Shown: positions 7,696-15,824 of the stretch, one piece after another
Numbering within the stretch: position 1 is the first letter of the stretch
Layout of the letters: every line of letters begins with the position of its first letter
Assembly (NCBI RefSeq): GCF_937123705.1
Contig: NZ_CAKZKO010000120.1
Coordinates: 1 to 47,783, forward strand
Reading direction: 5' to 3'
Source of the DNA: an uncultured Paraglaciecola sp.
GTDB lineage: Bacteria; Pseudomonadota; Gammaproteobacteria; Enterobacterales; Alteromonadaceae
DNA length: 47,783 nt
Position numbers and translations under genes: made by a program
Notes under the pieces: generated by a model
Database searches by the model: none
Seen by the model: the letters and a program-made list of their open reading frames with translations, nothing else
What the model was told of the DNA's origin: nothing

Positions 7696-10158
7696 CTAGA
7701 ATGAGTAACCAAATTTTGCATAGTAATATCCACCACTAATTCCAAATACAGAATGGTTATCATATGGAGTTCCACGATCAACAAACGCTTGGCGACGCGC
7801 TGGTGGATAGGTATTTCCGACATTTCGAGCTCCGATAGAAATGTCGACTGGATCAAATCCGGTATAGGTTAGCTCTAGGTCAAAAATCACCTCTGCATCT
7901 CGAGTTTTAATATAATCACGGTCAACACGAGTCCATTCCCCAAAATAGGTTGCACGAGCCATCAAGTTAAAGTCACCTACATGATGAGTAGCGGTAAAAT
8001 TACCACGCCATGCTGGAATGCCATCTTCAAATTCAAGCACTTTATCTTCTGTGTATATACCTGTTGGGTCACTACGCAGAATTTGTTCGTTGTAGCTAAT
8101 AGCGAGGCTATAGTCGGTAGAGTGATCGCTGTTAGAGTAATCAGCAACATAAGTGGCAACCATATCAGCACCACGCACACGTGTATCAAGTTTGTTCTGG
8201 AAGTAACGAACGGTTAGGACACTCAGACCGTTTGTATAGCCGATACTGTCAAGTTGTGTACGCTGTTGTTCGGTCGTATCAATTTGTTCAGACAACAAAA
8301 GTCTACCATCAACATCAATTTGGTAAAAATCAAGCGTTGCTGAAAAGTTATCTTGTGACAAAACTAAACCCGCAGAAACACTTTTGGATGTTTCTGCTTC
8401 CAAAGCGTCAGAACCAAAAATTTGCGCCGCAGAAGACCCCGGAACTAAAACCGCATCTAAAATAAAATCACCATTAGCGGCGAGTTGAGATGTTTGTGAC
8501 CCGCCGAATAATTGTCCAGCGGCAGGGGCTCTAAACCCACTACTAAATGCACCACGAATGGCTACAGCATCAGAAAAGTTGAAACGGGTGGCAAGTTTAT
8601 AACTGAAATTATCCCCAAACGCTTCATAGTCTTCGTATCGACCAGCAGCAGATAATATCAATTGCTCTGTGATGTCAGCTTCCATCTCTAGGTAGCCTGC
8701 GTAGCTTGTTGTAGCAAAATCACCTGCAATATCGGGGCTATAGCCTTGAAAGCCGTTTGCACCAACCGGAAGGTCTATAAGTGCACCGGCAGCATAGGAA
8801 TCTCTGTCTCCAGCTCCAATTGTATATTCTTCATTTCGATGTGTTACACCACCAAAAACATACAAATCGCTTGCAAAACTTTGAACCGGTATAGATTTGA
8901 AGGCTTCAAAACTGACTTCGTACTCGCGCTGAGCCAAAGAGCCAGGTTTAAAGCTCGTTGGGGATTCCACACCTAAAGATGCATTTATAGTATTCCACAA
9001 GCTATATTCGATTTTGTTATTTCCCCATCTGAATGAGGCGTCCCATCCAAAATTTTCATTCTCTTCTTGTCTAACACCAAAAACAGTACTGAAATCAGTC
9101 TGGTCGCCACCAAATTGAGGGATATACCCACCTGGATAGATGGCTGTAAGATCAAATGTTTCAGGATGTTCATCGGTATTATCGTATTCACTATCCGCAT
9201 AGGTAGAATGCGCACCAAGGCCACCAGCAGCTAATGATTGACGATAGGAAAAGCCAACTTCACTTTCTGATTTCATGAAATTACCAAAAAGATAAGCTTC
9301 TCGACCCGCACCCAGATCAATACCCGCATTCCAAACAGTTTTCACTGCATCATATTCAGGATCGCCTGTTGCACCAGCTTCAAGAGGTACGTTTTGCACC
9401 CCCATTTCTAACAATCCTTGGACACCAATATGGGTTCCTACACGTTCAGATTTTGACTGAGTGATAATCTGCCCACTCAAATTTAAGAATCCAGACTTGG
9501 TTAGAGGTAAACCAATGTTTCCTTGTACATCGAAAGTGCGTCCACCACCATCAAAATACTCTCCGACTTCAGTACTAATGGATCCACCTTCAGAATCATC
9601 TTTGAGAGACAAGTTAATCACCCCAGCAATTGCATCTGAACCATATTGAGCAGAGGCGCCATCCCTTAGCACTTGAATAGAGTCAAACGCAATAGGTGGC
9701 GTCACATTGAAGTCTTGTCCTTGAGAGCCTGATGTTGTGGCGTGGCCGGTTCCAATTTGTACGGTTGCCGAACGGTGACGACGTTTGCCATTCATTAATA
9801 ACAACACATGATCCGCAGGAGAACTTCGTAACGTAGCAGGACGCACAAACGAAGAACCATCATTAAGTGGCAGTCGTCTTACATTAAATGAAGGGACAAG
9901 GGTACGCAACACATCGTTTAGGTCTGAATAACCTGTACTATCGATCATACCTGGATCAATAACATCAACAGGCACAACACTATCTGTATCTGTCCGTCCA
10001 AGTCGTCGAGAGCCAAGTATAACAATTTGCTCTACTTCTTCGCTATTGTTCGCTTCTGAGCTCACGCTTTTATCATTAGGGTTCTCTTGGGCAAAAGCTG
10101 CAGAACTCCCTAACGCTAACGTAGCTAATGCTATGGGTGTTAAAAGCATATTTTTCAT
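7696..10158 (-). CDS. TonB-dependent outer-membrane receptor
   Basis: An 820-residue receptor that imports a ligand across the outer membrane using TonB energy. A signal peptide ends near AFAQ (about residue 24), followed by a TonB-box-like EQIVILGSRR (about 43-52) and a plug domain with VLLLMNGKRRHRSA and the typical IQVLRDGASAQYGSDAIAGVINL segment. A C-terminal beta barrel follows, with ALDIF-like repeats and a terminal aromatic residue (YYYAKFGYSF). The NGKRRHR plug type is common among uncharacterised receptors of Alteromonadales and sphingomonads. It lies divergent from the M19 peptidase homologue with matching operator-like sequences at both promoters, so its ligand is probably that enzyme's substrate, a small peptide or amide. 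The ligand itself cannot be read from the sequence. Confidence 0.93.
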   Translation of the reverse strand: MKNMLLTPIALATLALGSSAAFAQENPNDKSVSSEANNSEEVEQIVILGSRRLGRTDTDSVVPVDVIDPGMIDSTGYSDLNDVLRTLVPSFNVRRLPLNDGSSFVRPATLRSSPADHVLLLMNGKRRHRSATVQIGTGHATTSGSQGQDFNVTPPIAFDSIQVLRDGASAQYGSDAIAGVINLSLKDDSEGGSISTEVGEYFDGGGRTFDVQGNIGLPLTKSGFLNLSGQIITQSKSERVGTHIGVQGLLEMGVQNVPLEAGATGDPEYDAVKTVWNAGIDLGAGREAYLFGNFMKSESEVGFSYRQSLAAGGLGAHSTYADSEYDNTDEHPETFDLTAIYPGGYIPQFGGDQTDFSTVFGVRQEENENFGWDASFRWGNNKIEYSLWNTINASLGVESPTSFKPGSLAQREYEVSFEAFKSIPVQSFASDLYVFGGVTHRNEEYTIGAGDRDSYAAGALIDLPVGANGFQGYSPDIAGDFATTSYAGYLEMEADITEQLILSAAGRYEDYEAFGDNFSYKLATRFNFSDAVAIRGAFSSGFRAPAAGQLFGGSQTSQLAANGDFILDAVLVPGSSAAQIFGSDALEAETSKSVSAGLVLSQDNFSATLDFYQIDVDGRLLLSEQIDTTEQQRTQLDSIGYTNGLSVLTVRYFQNKLDTRVRGADMVATYVADYSNSDHSTDYSLAISYNEQILRSDPTGIYTEDKVLEFEDGIPAWRGNFTATHHVGDFNLMARATYFGEWTRVDRDYIKTRDAEVIFDLELTYTGFDPVDISIGARNVGNTYPPARRQAFVDRGTPYDNHSVFGISGGYYYAKFGYSF

Positions 10159-10191
10159 ATTATCTCCTCACTGTAGTTGCTCATAAATATA

Positions 10192-10236
10192 TATATAAGC
10201 ACCGTCTATTTTCGAAACAATTTTTCCTATAGTAAC
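10192..10236 (-). promoter_or_regulatory. TonB-receptor promoter with adjoining operator-like half palindrome
   Basis: On the minus strand TTGTTT (10215-10220) and TATATA (10192-10197) are separated by 17 bp. Just upstream of the -35, plus-strand 10221-10232 reads TTTTTCCTATAG, matching the left arm and centre of the perfect palindrome at 10333-10348 on the other side of the intergenic region. A shared regulator, plausibly the XRE-cupin protein at 12824-13447, could bind both. Confidence 0.5.
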
Positions 10237-10304
10237 TATTTATTCCTCCTTTGCAACCCATTAATTACACATTTAAATTAAATATTTCACACTTAAACAA
10301 GGAG

Positions 10305-10348
10305 TTGCAAAGATTATATAAAAGGTCTATTGTTTTCCTATAGGAAAA
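10305..10348 (+). promoter_or_regulatory. M19-peptidase promoter with perfect 16-bp operator palindrome
   Basis: TTGCAA (10305-10310) and TATTGT (10328-10333) lie 17 bp apart. The perfect palindrome TTTTCCTATAGGAAAA (10333-10348) begins at the -10 and covers the expected start site, ending 15 nt before the ATG. A protein bound there would block initiation. An imperfect copy sits at the divergent receptor promoter. Confidence 0.55.
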
Positions 10349-10363
10349 ACAGGAGTGTAAATC

Positions 10364-11446
10364 ATGATCAATCGAAGACATTTTATTGCTGGTACCCTAA
10401 CAACAGTACTTGCCCAAACCGTGTCTAGTTCCGTATTAGCAAGTTCATTTAAAGGGTCCTCAAAAAACTCTATGATTTTTGATGCGATGGGAGAAATGAG
10501 ACCAACCTATTCTCGCTCACTTATCGAAGAAATTAGAAAGAGTGGCCTTAACGCAATTACTGTGACACTGACTGACCCTAAGGTTTATGAGCAGCAAGCT
10601 TATATAGAAGCCAAGATGGGAATAACCGAATATGATAATTTTATAGCGCAATTTCCTGATTTGCTTACTAAAGGTAGAGCAATCGCAGATATTAGTAAGG
10701 CGAGACGAGAAAATAAGATCGCTGTCTTCTATCTATTTCAGAATAGCGCTCAGTTCGGACGGGATATCTCACGTGTAGAAGAATTCTATAAATTGGGCGT
10801 TCGAAGTTCTCAACTAACCTACAATTATCAAAACTGGGTAGGTGCTGGTTGTAAGGAATTGAATGGTTCTGGCATTACTCGTTTTGGAACTGAGATTATT
10901 AAAGAGATGAATCGGGTGGGTATGCTAATCGATCTCTCTCACGCCAATGAAGCAACAATGCTCAATGCTATAGACGCATCAAGCCAACCTACAATCATTT
11001 CTCACACCGGATTTCAGTCAGTTCATAAGAATATACGAAACACCAGCGATAAGGTCCTTAAGGCGCTTGCCAATAAAGGGGGAGTTGCCGGTGTTTGCCA
11101 GATTCGTCCTTTTTTAACCCACGCTCGCCCTGATGTCGCTCTTTCTGCCTATTTTGACCACATTGTCCATGCAGTAAATACAGCCGGTATTGACCATATT
11201 GCAATTGGTAGTGATCGCGACCATAGAGTGATCACAATGACCGATGAATATTTGGCGGAACTAGCCGAAGAAGAAGGGGAGAATTTTAATATTAAAGAGT
11301 GGCCTCTTTACATTGACGAACTCAATGGCCCTAACCGTATGGAAGTGATTTGGGAAGGCCTACGCAAACGTAACTATAGCTCACTAGATATTGAAAAAAT
11401 TATGGGCAAAAATTTACAACAGCTGTATAAAAACGTCATTGGATAG
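10364..11446 (+). CDS. Tat-exported M19 (renal dipeptidase-like) metallohydrolase with altered metal ligands
   Basis: A 360-residue member of the membrane-dipeptidase family, whose enzymes cleave dipeptides, often with a C-terminal D-residue. The N-terminus NRRHFIAGTL is a twin-arginine signal, so the folded protein is likely periplasmic. Family features: LTYNYQN, MLIDLSHAN (His about 193), ISHTG (His about 214), the substrate-binding Arg in NIRNTSD (about 225) and GSDRDH (Asp about 284). The first metal motif, HxD in classical members, is DAMGEM (residues 40-45), and the bridging Glu position reads FQN (125-127). A divergent subfamily with a changed metal site is implied. The ATG follows AGGAG. 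Start site and operator tie it to the divergent TonB receptor. Confidence 0.82.
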   Translation: MINRRHFIAGTLTTVLAQTVSSSVLASSFKGSSKNSMIFDAMGEMRPTYSRSLIEEIRKSGLNAITVTLTDPKVYEQQAYIEAKMGITEYDNFIAQFPDLLTKGRAIADISKARRENKIAVFYLFQNSAQFGRDISRVEEFYKLGVRSSQLTYNYQNWVGAGCKELNGSGITRFGTEIIKEMNRVGMLIDLSHANEATMLNAIDASSQPTIISHTGFQSVHKNIRNTSDKVLKALANKGGVAGVCQIRPFLTHARPDVALSAYFDHIVHAVNTAGIDHIAIGSDRDHRVITMTDEYLAELAEEEGENFNIKEWPLYIDELNGPNRMEVIWEGLRKRNYSSLDIEKIMGKNLQQLYKNVIG

Positions 11447-11811
11447 GTTTGAAAATCGGATGTAACATGCTTCGTTTAATTAAAGCATGATGTATAAAAA
11501 GGTCCATTAACTAATGACTCCCTTTGGTACTTCATTCACAAACTAAAGAGCACATGACTTCTTGTAAAGTCATGTGCTCTGAACAATGTTAGTAGTTATC
11601 CTTTTTTATAACTGTTGCGACTTCGCTTATTTTATTTGCAGCGAAATGTCGTGGCCGTAGAAAGGAAAACAAGTAAACGGGCATTGACCGCCTGCAGAGT
11701 TGGGTAAGTCAAACAATGGCATCCTTCTTTTGATAAACACCATTAAATATTTTTTAAACTTGCCGTTTACGGCAGCAAAAATCGATATTAGAAAACCAAC
11801 GAGGAAGTAAA
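11447..11811. other. gene-free stretch with two hairpins
   Basis: No coding region is evident. A small inverted repeat CATGCTT/AAGCATG lies at 11466-11489, and a 14-bp perfect hairpin (AGAGCACATGACTT, 5-nt loop) at 11547-11580 is probably the terminator of the M19 gene although no T-run follows. The remaining 230 bp presumably hold the promoter of the TPR gene; no clear -35/-10 pair stands out. Confidence 0.5.
11547..11580 (+). terminator. 14-bp perfect hairpin downstream of the M19 gene
   Basis: Arms 11547-11560 and 11567-11580 are perfectly complementary. It lies 100 bp after the M19 stop. The absence of a U-tract makes it an unconventional terminator candidate. Confidence 0.5.
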
Positions 11812-12738
11812 ATGAAGTTAAAATCTATATTGTACGGTGCCACCACTGTATTTTTTCTAACGAGTGCGTCTGCAAACAACTCAGTTTCTTCAGAGACAGC
11901 GAGTTTTGAAGGTGTGTCTTTATTAGGGCAAAGACTCTATTCAGCTGCTCCGTCAGCTAGTGCATTCGCTAAGTACGAATCAGCCAAGTCAGCTTACAAG
12001 GCGGCACCAAACGATCCTGAAAAACTTATCTGGTATGGACGCAGAACCGCCTATTTAGGGCGATATCTAGAAGCTATTGCAATTTTCTCTGAGGGTGTAG
12101 AAAAACATCCGTCAGACATAAGAATGCTACGTCACCGAGCACATCGCTATATATCTACTCGTCAATTGGACAAAGCTCTTGAGGACTTTTCCAAAGCAGC
12201 GAAGATGATGAAGGGGCAGAAAGATCAGGTTGAGCCAGATGGTTTACCTAACGCAATGAACATTCCATTGACAACAACTCAAGGGAACATTAGATATCAC
12301 CTAGGTTTAACATATTATCTCAAAAAAGATTGGGAAAATGCTCGTCGTGTATTTGAGGAAGATTTGCGCAATACCGACAATGATGACGGAATAGTTGCCA
12401 CTACGCACTGGCTTTACATGATATTAAAACGAATGGGCCGTGACCAAGAAGCTGCTGCATTGCTTGATAAAATTGATGCTGACATGAATATTATTGAGAA
12501 CTTCGCCTACCATAGAGCTTGTCTTTTTTATAAAGGTGAAGTTGCCTATGAAGATGTTTTTGCAAACGATATCGCCGGCCCTGGTAACGCTGGTTTAGTT
12601 TATGGGTTTGCGAATTGGCATCTTTACAATAATAGAAAAAAAGAAGCGCTTAAAATAATGGAAGACCTTTTGAAAACACCAAGTTGGTCGGCCTTTGGTT
12701 ATATTGCAGCAGAAGCAGATATAGCCGATTTAAAATAA
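11812..12738 (+). CDS. exported TPR-repeat protein (paralogue of 13974-14957)
   Basis: A 308-residue protein with a signal peptide ending near SASA (about residue 21) and tetratricopeptide-like helical repeats over about residues 55-135 and 155-235 (for example WYGRRTAYLGRYLEAIAIFS). A loop with EPDGLPN (141-147) is shared with the paralogue at 13974, which has EPDGMPN, and the surrounding GRR..YL.RY.EAI.(I/V)F pattern is common to both. TPR modules usually bind partner proteins, so a periplasmic scaffold or ligand-capture role next to the receptor/peptidase pair is possible. The function is unknown. The ATG follows GAGGAAGTAAA, a good ribosome site. Confidence 0.75.
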   Translation: MKLKSILYGATTVFFLTSASANNSVSSETASFEGVSLLGQRLYSAAPSASAFAKYESAKSAYKAAPNDPEKLIWYGRRTAYLGRYLEAIAIFSEGVEKHPSDIRMLRHRAHRYISTRQLDKALEDFSKAAKMMKGQKDQVEPDGLPNAMNIPLTTTQGNIRYHLGLTYYLKKDWENARRVFEEDLRNTDNDDGIVATTHWLYMILKRMGRDQEAAALLDKIDADMNIIENFAYHRACLFYKGEVAYEDVFANDIAGPGNAGLVYGFANWHLYNNRKKEALKIMEDLLKTPSWSAFGYIAAEADIADLK

Positions 12739-12774
12739 TGATAATGTCAATATTATCGTTGTTCATTTAAAACC

Positions 12775-12807
12775 ATAACTATGGCCTAGCATCTAGGCCA
12801 TAGTTAT
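12775..12807. terminator. bidirectional terminator hairpin
   Basis: A 15-bp perfect stem (ATAACTATGGCCTAG with its complement, arms 12775-12789 and 12793-12807) has a 3-nt loop. It lies between two convergent genes, and the minus-strand side continues GGTTTTAAATG, a weak T-rich tail. It probably ends both the TPR gene and the XRE-cupin gene. Confidence 0.75.
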
Positions 12808-12823
12808 ATTGTTAACATCAAAT

Positions 12824-13447
12824 TTAACCAGAATTAATCCACAGCACTTTCGCATCTTCTTGACTGGTTGTAATACAGGCATGACGCATGCTGCTATCAA
12901 TGTAAAGTCCATCACCTTCATTTAAGTCGGCTGGTTCATAAAAATCGGTATAAAATCGAACCGAACCTTCTAGAACATAAACAAACTCTTCTCCATCATG
13001 GGCGTTCAAATCTTCAAACTCATCAATTGAACGAGCTTTTATAACCGTGACAAATGGAAGTATTCTTTTGGCACTGAGATCACTCGCTAACATGAGATGA
13101 TTGTAAACTGACGTTTCGTATGGTCGCCCCTCCCCTTTTCTAATTACGCTTCTTCTAGTTTGAGGTAAAGGATTTTGAGCTGAGGAGAACAGTGATGCAA
13201 TATCAATTGAAAAACCTGTCGCAAGCTTCTGCACTACGTCAAAAGTGGGAGACATCCGATCGTTTTCGATTTTTGACAGCGTGGAAACCGCTAAACCTGT
13301 TGCATCAGCGAGATCATTTAAGGTCCAGTTTTTTGCCTGTCGTAAAGCTCTTACTTTGAGATCAAGCTGGATTTTTGAGGGCGGAAGACCTGCATTGGGC
13401 AATGCGTGGCTGAGTATGTCCTTGTACGTTACTTTTTGATTTGCCAT
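12824..13447 (-). CDS. XRE-family transcriptional regulator with C-terminal cupin domain
   Basis: A 207-residue DNA-binding regulator. An HTH_XRE domain (about residues 27-82: LKVRALRQAKNWTLNDLADATGL then STLSKIENDRMSPTF) is followed by a cupin_2 sensor domain (about 120-205: DGEEFVYVLEGSVRFY and DGLYIDSSMRHA). Regulators of this build sense small amino-acid or polyamine-type ligands and usually repress catabolic genes nearby. It is encoded between the two exported TPR genes and 1.4 kb from the M19/TonB-receptor intergenic region. It is the natural candidate to bind the TTTTCCTATAGGAAAA palindrome, although I saw no exact copy at its own promoter. Confidence 0.9.
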   Translation of the reverse strand: MANQKVTYKDILSHALPNAGLPPSKIQLDLKVRALRQAKNWTLNDLADATGLAVSTLSKIENDRMSPTFDVVQKLATGFSIDIASLFSSAQNPLPQTRRSVIRKGEGRPYETSVYNHLMLASDLSAKRILPFVTVIKARSIDEFEDLNAHDGEEFVYVLEGSVRFYTDFYEPADLNEGDGLYIDSSMRHACITTSQEDAKVLWINSG

Positions 13448-13973
13448 ATGGGCCTTTGTTAAACTTGAAACGGCCAGACCTAAATAAGCCTAAAATTTGA
13501 AAATGCAGCTTTGCGGCCTGTAACATAATTTAATGTTTTAATCCTATACAATCCACAAATTGCATTTATCTCAACTATTTGAAGTATAGATATAATTTCA
13601 TCATTTAAGATGGATCAAACCATAGGTTTTATATAGTAGAAATATACTACAAACAGGCGCAAACCCAAAGTGAAAATTTCAGAAGTTTAAGGGTTATATC
13701 ACTATTAGAAGCTTACAAGCGATAAGTCACATTTGTTACACCTTAACCACCTAAAATTTCCATAAATTAACAACAAGCACCGCATAGTTTGAGTTCTAAC
13801 CTAAGTAGTAGGCTGTAGTGGAAATCGCTAAAGTTAAGCTGATTTCGTTTAAATAAACTCTAATTAAATGCAAGTAATCAAAAGACTTGCTGATAGATAC
13901 TTTTATCAATAGTATATTTTTTAACCGGAGGTGACTCTGTTTTGTTGTTAACTTAAAACATAGGATAAGTACA
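13448..13973. other. gene-free divergent regulatory region
   Basis: A 526-bp AT-rich stretch between the divergent XRE-cupin and TPR genes without a credible reading frame. It contains weak inverted repeats, such as AAACCATAGGTTT at about 13618-13630 and TAGTA/TACTA around 13634-13649. The centre of the first resembles that of the 10333 palindrome but is imperfect. Promoters for both genes must lie here. Confidence 0.5.
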
Positions 13974-14957
13974 ATGGCATTTCTCTCGAGAATTATCATA
14001 CCTCAGCCAATACGTCTGAGTATGGCTGTTTTTTCACTGGTATTTTCAGTTCAAGCTCAATCAGCTCCTCTAGAACAAAAAGAATTGGATGATTTATTTT
14101 CTAGTAATGAGCCATCTACAAGAGTAAAAACCACCTTGACCGGTCAAGTATTGACAGAGTCATCATGGCCTGATGCCTATCGAGAAAAAATTAACACCGA
14201 TCTGAAAGTCGCTAAGGCCGCGTTTCATGCAGCACCAGATAGAGAGGAATCTTACATATGGTTAGGACGTAGATATGGGTATCTGGATCGCTATGATGAA
14301 GCAATCAAAGTATTCACAACAGGGTTAGAGAAATTTCCTAACAGTTATAAGTTATTACGCTTCAGAGGAAGGCATTTAGCTCGGAATCGAGATTTTGAGC
14401 GTGCGATTGCAGATTACAAACTTGGATTGAAGAAAATGTCAGGCCATGACGATAGTTTTGAACCTGACGGTATGCCTAATAAAGTTAACTTAACAATTTC
14501 AACTTATCGCCGAAATCTTCACTACTATCTTGGACAAACAAGTTTTGCGATAGGTGACTATCGCCAAATGTATGATCAACTAGAAAAATCTAGGAAACCT
14601 TTGATAGCTTTGCCAATTGATGATCACGAAGTTGCAGTTATATTCTGGCAATACATTGCTTTGAATAAGCTTGGGAAAAAAGCAGATGCCAATGCTCTGC
14701 TGGAGCAGCTAAATGAGCCAGTGGTGCTCTTAGAAAATACGTCTTATTACGAAGCGCTCCTCATTTTAACCGGTCGAGGAGAGAGTCAAAACTCAAGGTC
14801 TATTGGAGATAATCTTTCCAAGTTTGCTTTAGGTATGAGGCTACAGTTTGATGGAGATGAAAATGCTGCTCGTGATATTCTTAGTGAGCTTGTAACTGAC
14901 AGCCCTAAAGGCTATTGGCCAGCAGAGGTAGAGCTAGTTAATTCATTGGATTATTAA
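13974..14957 (+). CDS. exported TPR-repeat protein (paralogue of 11812-12738)
   Basis: A 327-residue protein with an N-terminal hydrophobic export signal (cleavage likely after VQAQSA, about residue 31) and TPR-like repeats (WLGRRYGYLDRYDEAIKVFTTGLEKFP at about 96-122, then FERAIADYKLGL). It shares the EPDG(M/L)PN loop (163-169) and order of elements with the TPR protein at 11812, so the two are products of an old duplication flanking the regulator. The C-terminal third resembles the paralogue less. No catalytic motif is seen. The ribosome site before the ATG is weak (GGATAAGTACA). The function is unknown; a periplasmic binding or assembly role linked to the receptor and peptidase is an inference from position. 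Confidence 0.75.
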   Translation: MAFLSRIIIPQPIRLSMAVFSLVFSVQAQSAPLEQKELDDLFSSNEPSTRVKTTLTGQVLTESSWPDAYREKINTDLKVAKAAFHAAPDREESYIWLGRRYGYLDRYDEAIKVFTTGLEKFPNSYKLLRFRGRHLARNRDFERAIADYKLGLKKMSGHDDSFEPDGMPNKVNLTISTYRRNLHYYLGQTSFAIGDYRQMYDQLEKSRKPLIALPIDDHEVAVIFWQYIALNKLGKKADANALLEQLNEPVVLLENTSYYEALLILTGRGESQNSRSIGDNLSKFALGMRLQFDGDENAARDILSELVTDSPKGYWPAEVELVNSLDY

Positions 14958-15257
14958 TAAACAAGGAAGGATTGCCTTTGTCCGTTCTCTTACTCTCGAA
15001 TGCAGATGAAGACATTTCAATTGTCTATGCTAAAAGCCATTGATAATCGAATGAATATTAGTTGAAATTTACAGCAATAAACACAAGTTTGTGTGTGGGT
15101 GTTGAAGTACAGAAAAAAATGATACTAATTTTGTTGCTTTGCTATTTTGCTTAGCAGAAGTATGTGATGCATCGTTAGAGAGTAACGGATCGTTACTCTC
15201 TAACTGTACAACTTAGTGATTAGAAACCTCACTTTAAAAGATAATTATTAGGTTTAC
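14958..15257. other. gene-free convergent intergenic region with hairpin
   Basis: Between the plus-strand TPR gene and the minus-strand small lipoprotein gene. No coding region is seen. The only clear structure is the 14-bp perfect hairpin at 15174-15204. Confidence 0.5.
15174..15204. terminator. 14-bp perfect hairpin between convergent genes
   Basis: GTTAGAGAGTAACG (15174-15187) and its exact complement (15191-15204) enclose a 3-nt loop. No U-tract is present. Its position 54 bp after the lipoprotein stop suits a bidirectional terminator. Confidence 0.65.
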
Positions 15258-15452
15258 TTAGCAGTCTTTGTCTTCTGCCTTCATACCTTCTTTAACATCT
15301 TCACACGCATCTTCAATTGCGTTACCAACATCAGTTGCCACTTCATCTATTTTTTCACCTGCATCTTCTGCTTTGTCATCACCACAAGCGCTCAGTCCAA
15401 CCACAGCAAAAAGGGCGATAAGTAAAGTAGATAATTTTTTATAAATATTCAT
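15258..15452 (-). CDS. small lipoprotein (entericidin-like)
   Basis: A 64-residue precursor with a lipoprotein signal peptide. KK, a hydrophobic core LLIALFAVVG and the lipobox LSAC place the lipidated Cys at residue 23. The mature part is a very acidic, Cys-containing 42-residue peptide (DDKAEDAGEKIDEVATDVG, later EDACEDVKEG) predicted to be helical. Size and build resemble entericidin-type stress lipoproteins, but similarity is too general for a firm name. It follows the DUF1328 gene by 25 bp on the same strand, so both probably share the sigma-54-type promoter at 15710-15727. The ATG follows AGGAGAGAC. Confidence 0.8.
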   Translation of the reverse strand: MNIYKKLSTLLIALFAVVGLSACGDDKAEDAGEKIDEVATDVGNAIEDACEDVKEGMKAEDKDC

Positions 15453-15477
15453 AATGTCTCTCCTAGAGTTTTAAATT

Positions 15478-15654
15478 TTAAATTTTTGGTGATTTGCCAC
15501 GAATTGCGTTTGCAATAAGCGATATAACCAGTAGAACAATAAAAACAAAGAAAATAATCTTAGCAATTCCGGTTGCGGCTCCAGCTATACCACCGAAACC
15601 AAAAACAGCTGCGACTACTGCTACAATTAAAAAGACAAGTGCCCAACCAAGCAT
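15478..15654 (-). CDS. DUF1328 family small membrane protein (YtjA-like)
   Basis: A 58-residue peptide beginning [20 protein letters not shown] and ending [10 protein letters not shown]. It has two hydrophobic segments separated by a Gly/Ala-rich turn ([12 protein letters not shown]), the standard DUF1328/YtjA architecture. The family is found in the inner membrane, often induced by osmotic or envelope stress, and has no defined biochemical role. The ATG at 15654 follows AGGAGGTAAAC, a strong ribosome site, and TAA is at 15478-15480. It is the first gene of a two-gene unit with the small lipoprotein. Confidence 0.93.
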   Translation of the reverse strand: MLGWALVFLIVAVVAAVFGFGGIAGAATGIAKIIFFVFIVLLVISLIANAIRGKSPKI

Positions 15655-15709
15655 GTTTACCTCCTAGATTATAATTTAAATCATTTAAACAAATGACTTA
15701 CCTTCATAT

Positions 15710-15727
15710 ATGCTTTAACTGTGCCAA
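15710..15727 (-). promoter_or_regulatory. sigma-54-type promoter of the DUF1328/lipoprotein unit
   Basis: The minus strand reads TTGGCACAGTTAAAGCAT. GG and GC are exactly 10 bases apart, and 9 of 12 positions match the consensus TGGCACG-N4-TTGCW. It lies 56 bp upstream of the DUF1328 ATG, giving a leader of about 45 nt. A sigma-54 activator is encoded at 24026-25369, and a long palindrome lies about 100 bp further upstream. Confidence 0.6.
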
Positions 15728-15824
15728 AATTAAAAATCAACATAAACCACTGAATTATAAGAATTTAATCAAAACATCACATTGAAATACTATTTTTAGT
15801 AAGTGTTCTCTCTGCAATATTTAC

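Noticed and set aside
12775..12807. Considered as an operator for the XRE-cupin regulator because of its perfect symmetry
   Set aside because: It lies between two convergent gene ends, where a terminator is expected, and does not resemble the 10333-10348 palindrome.
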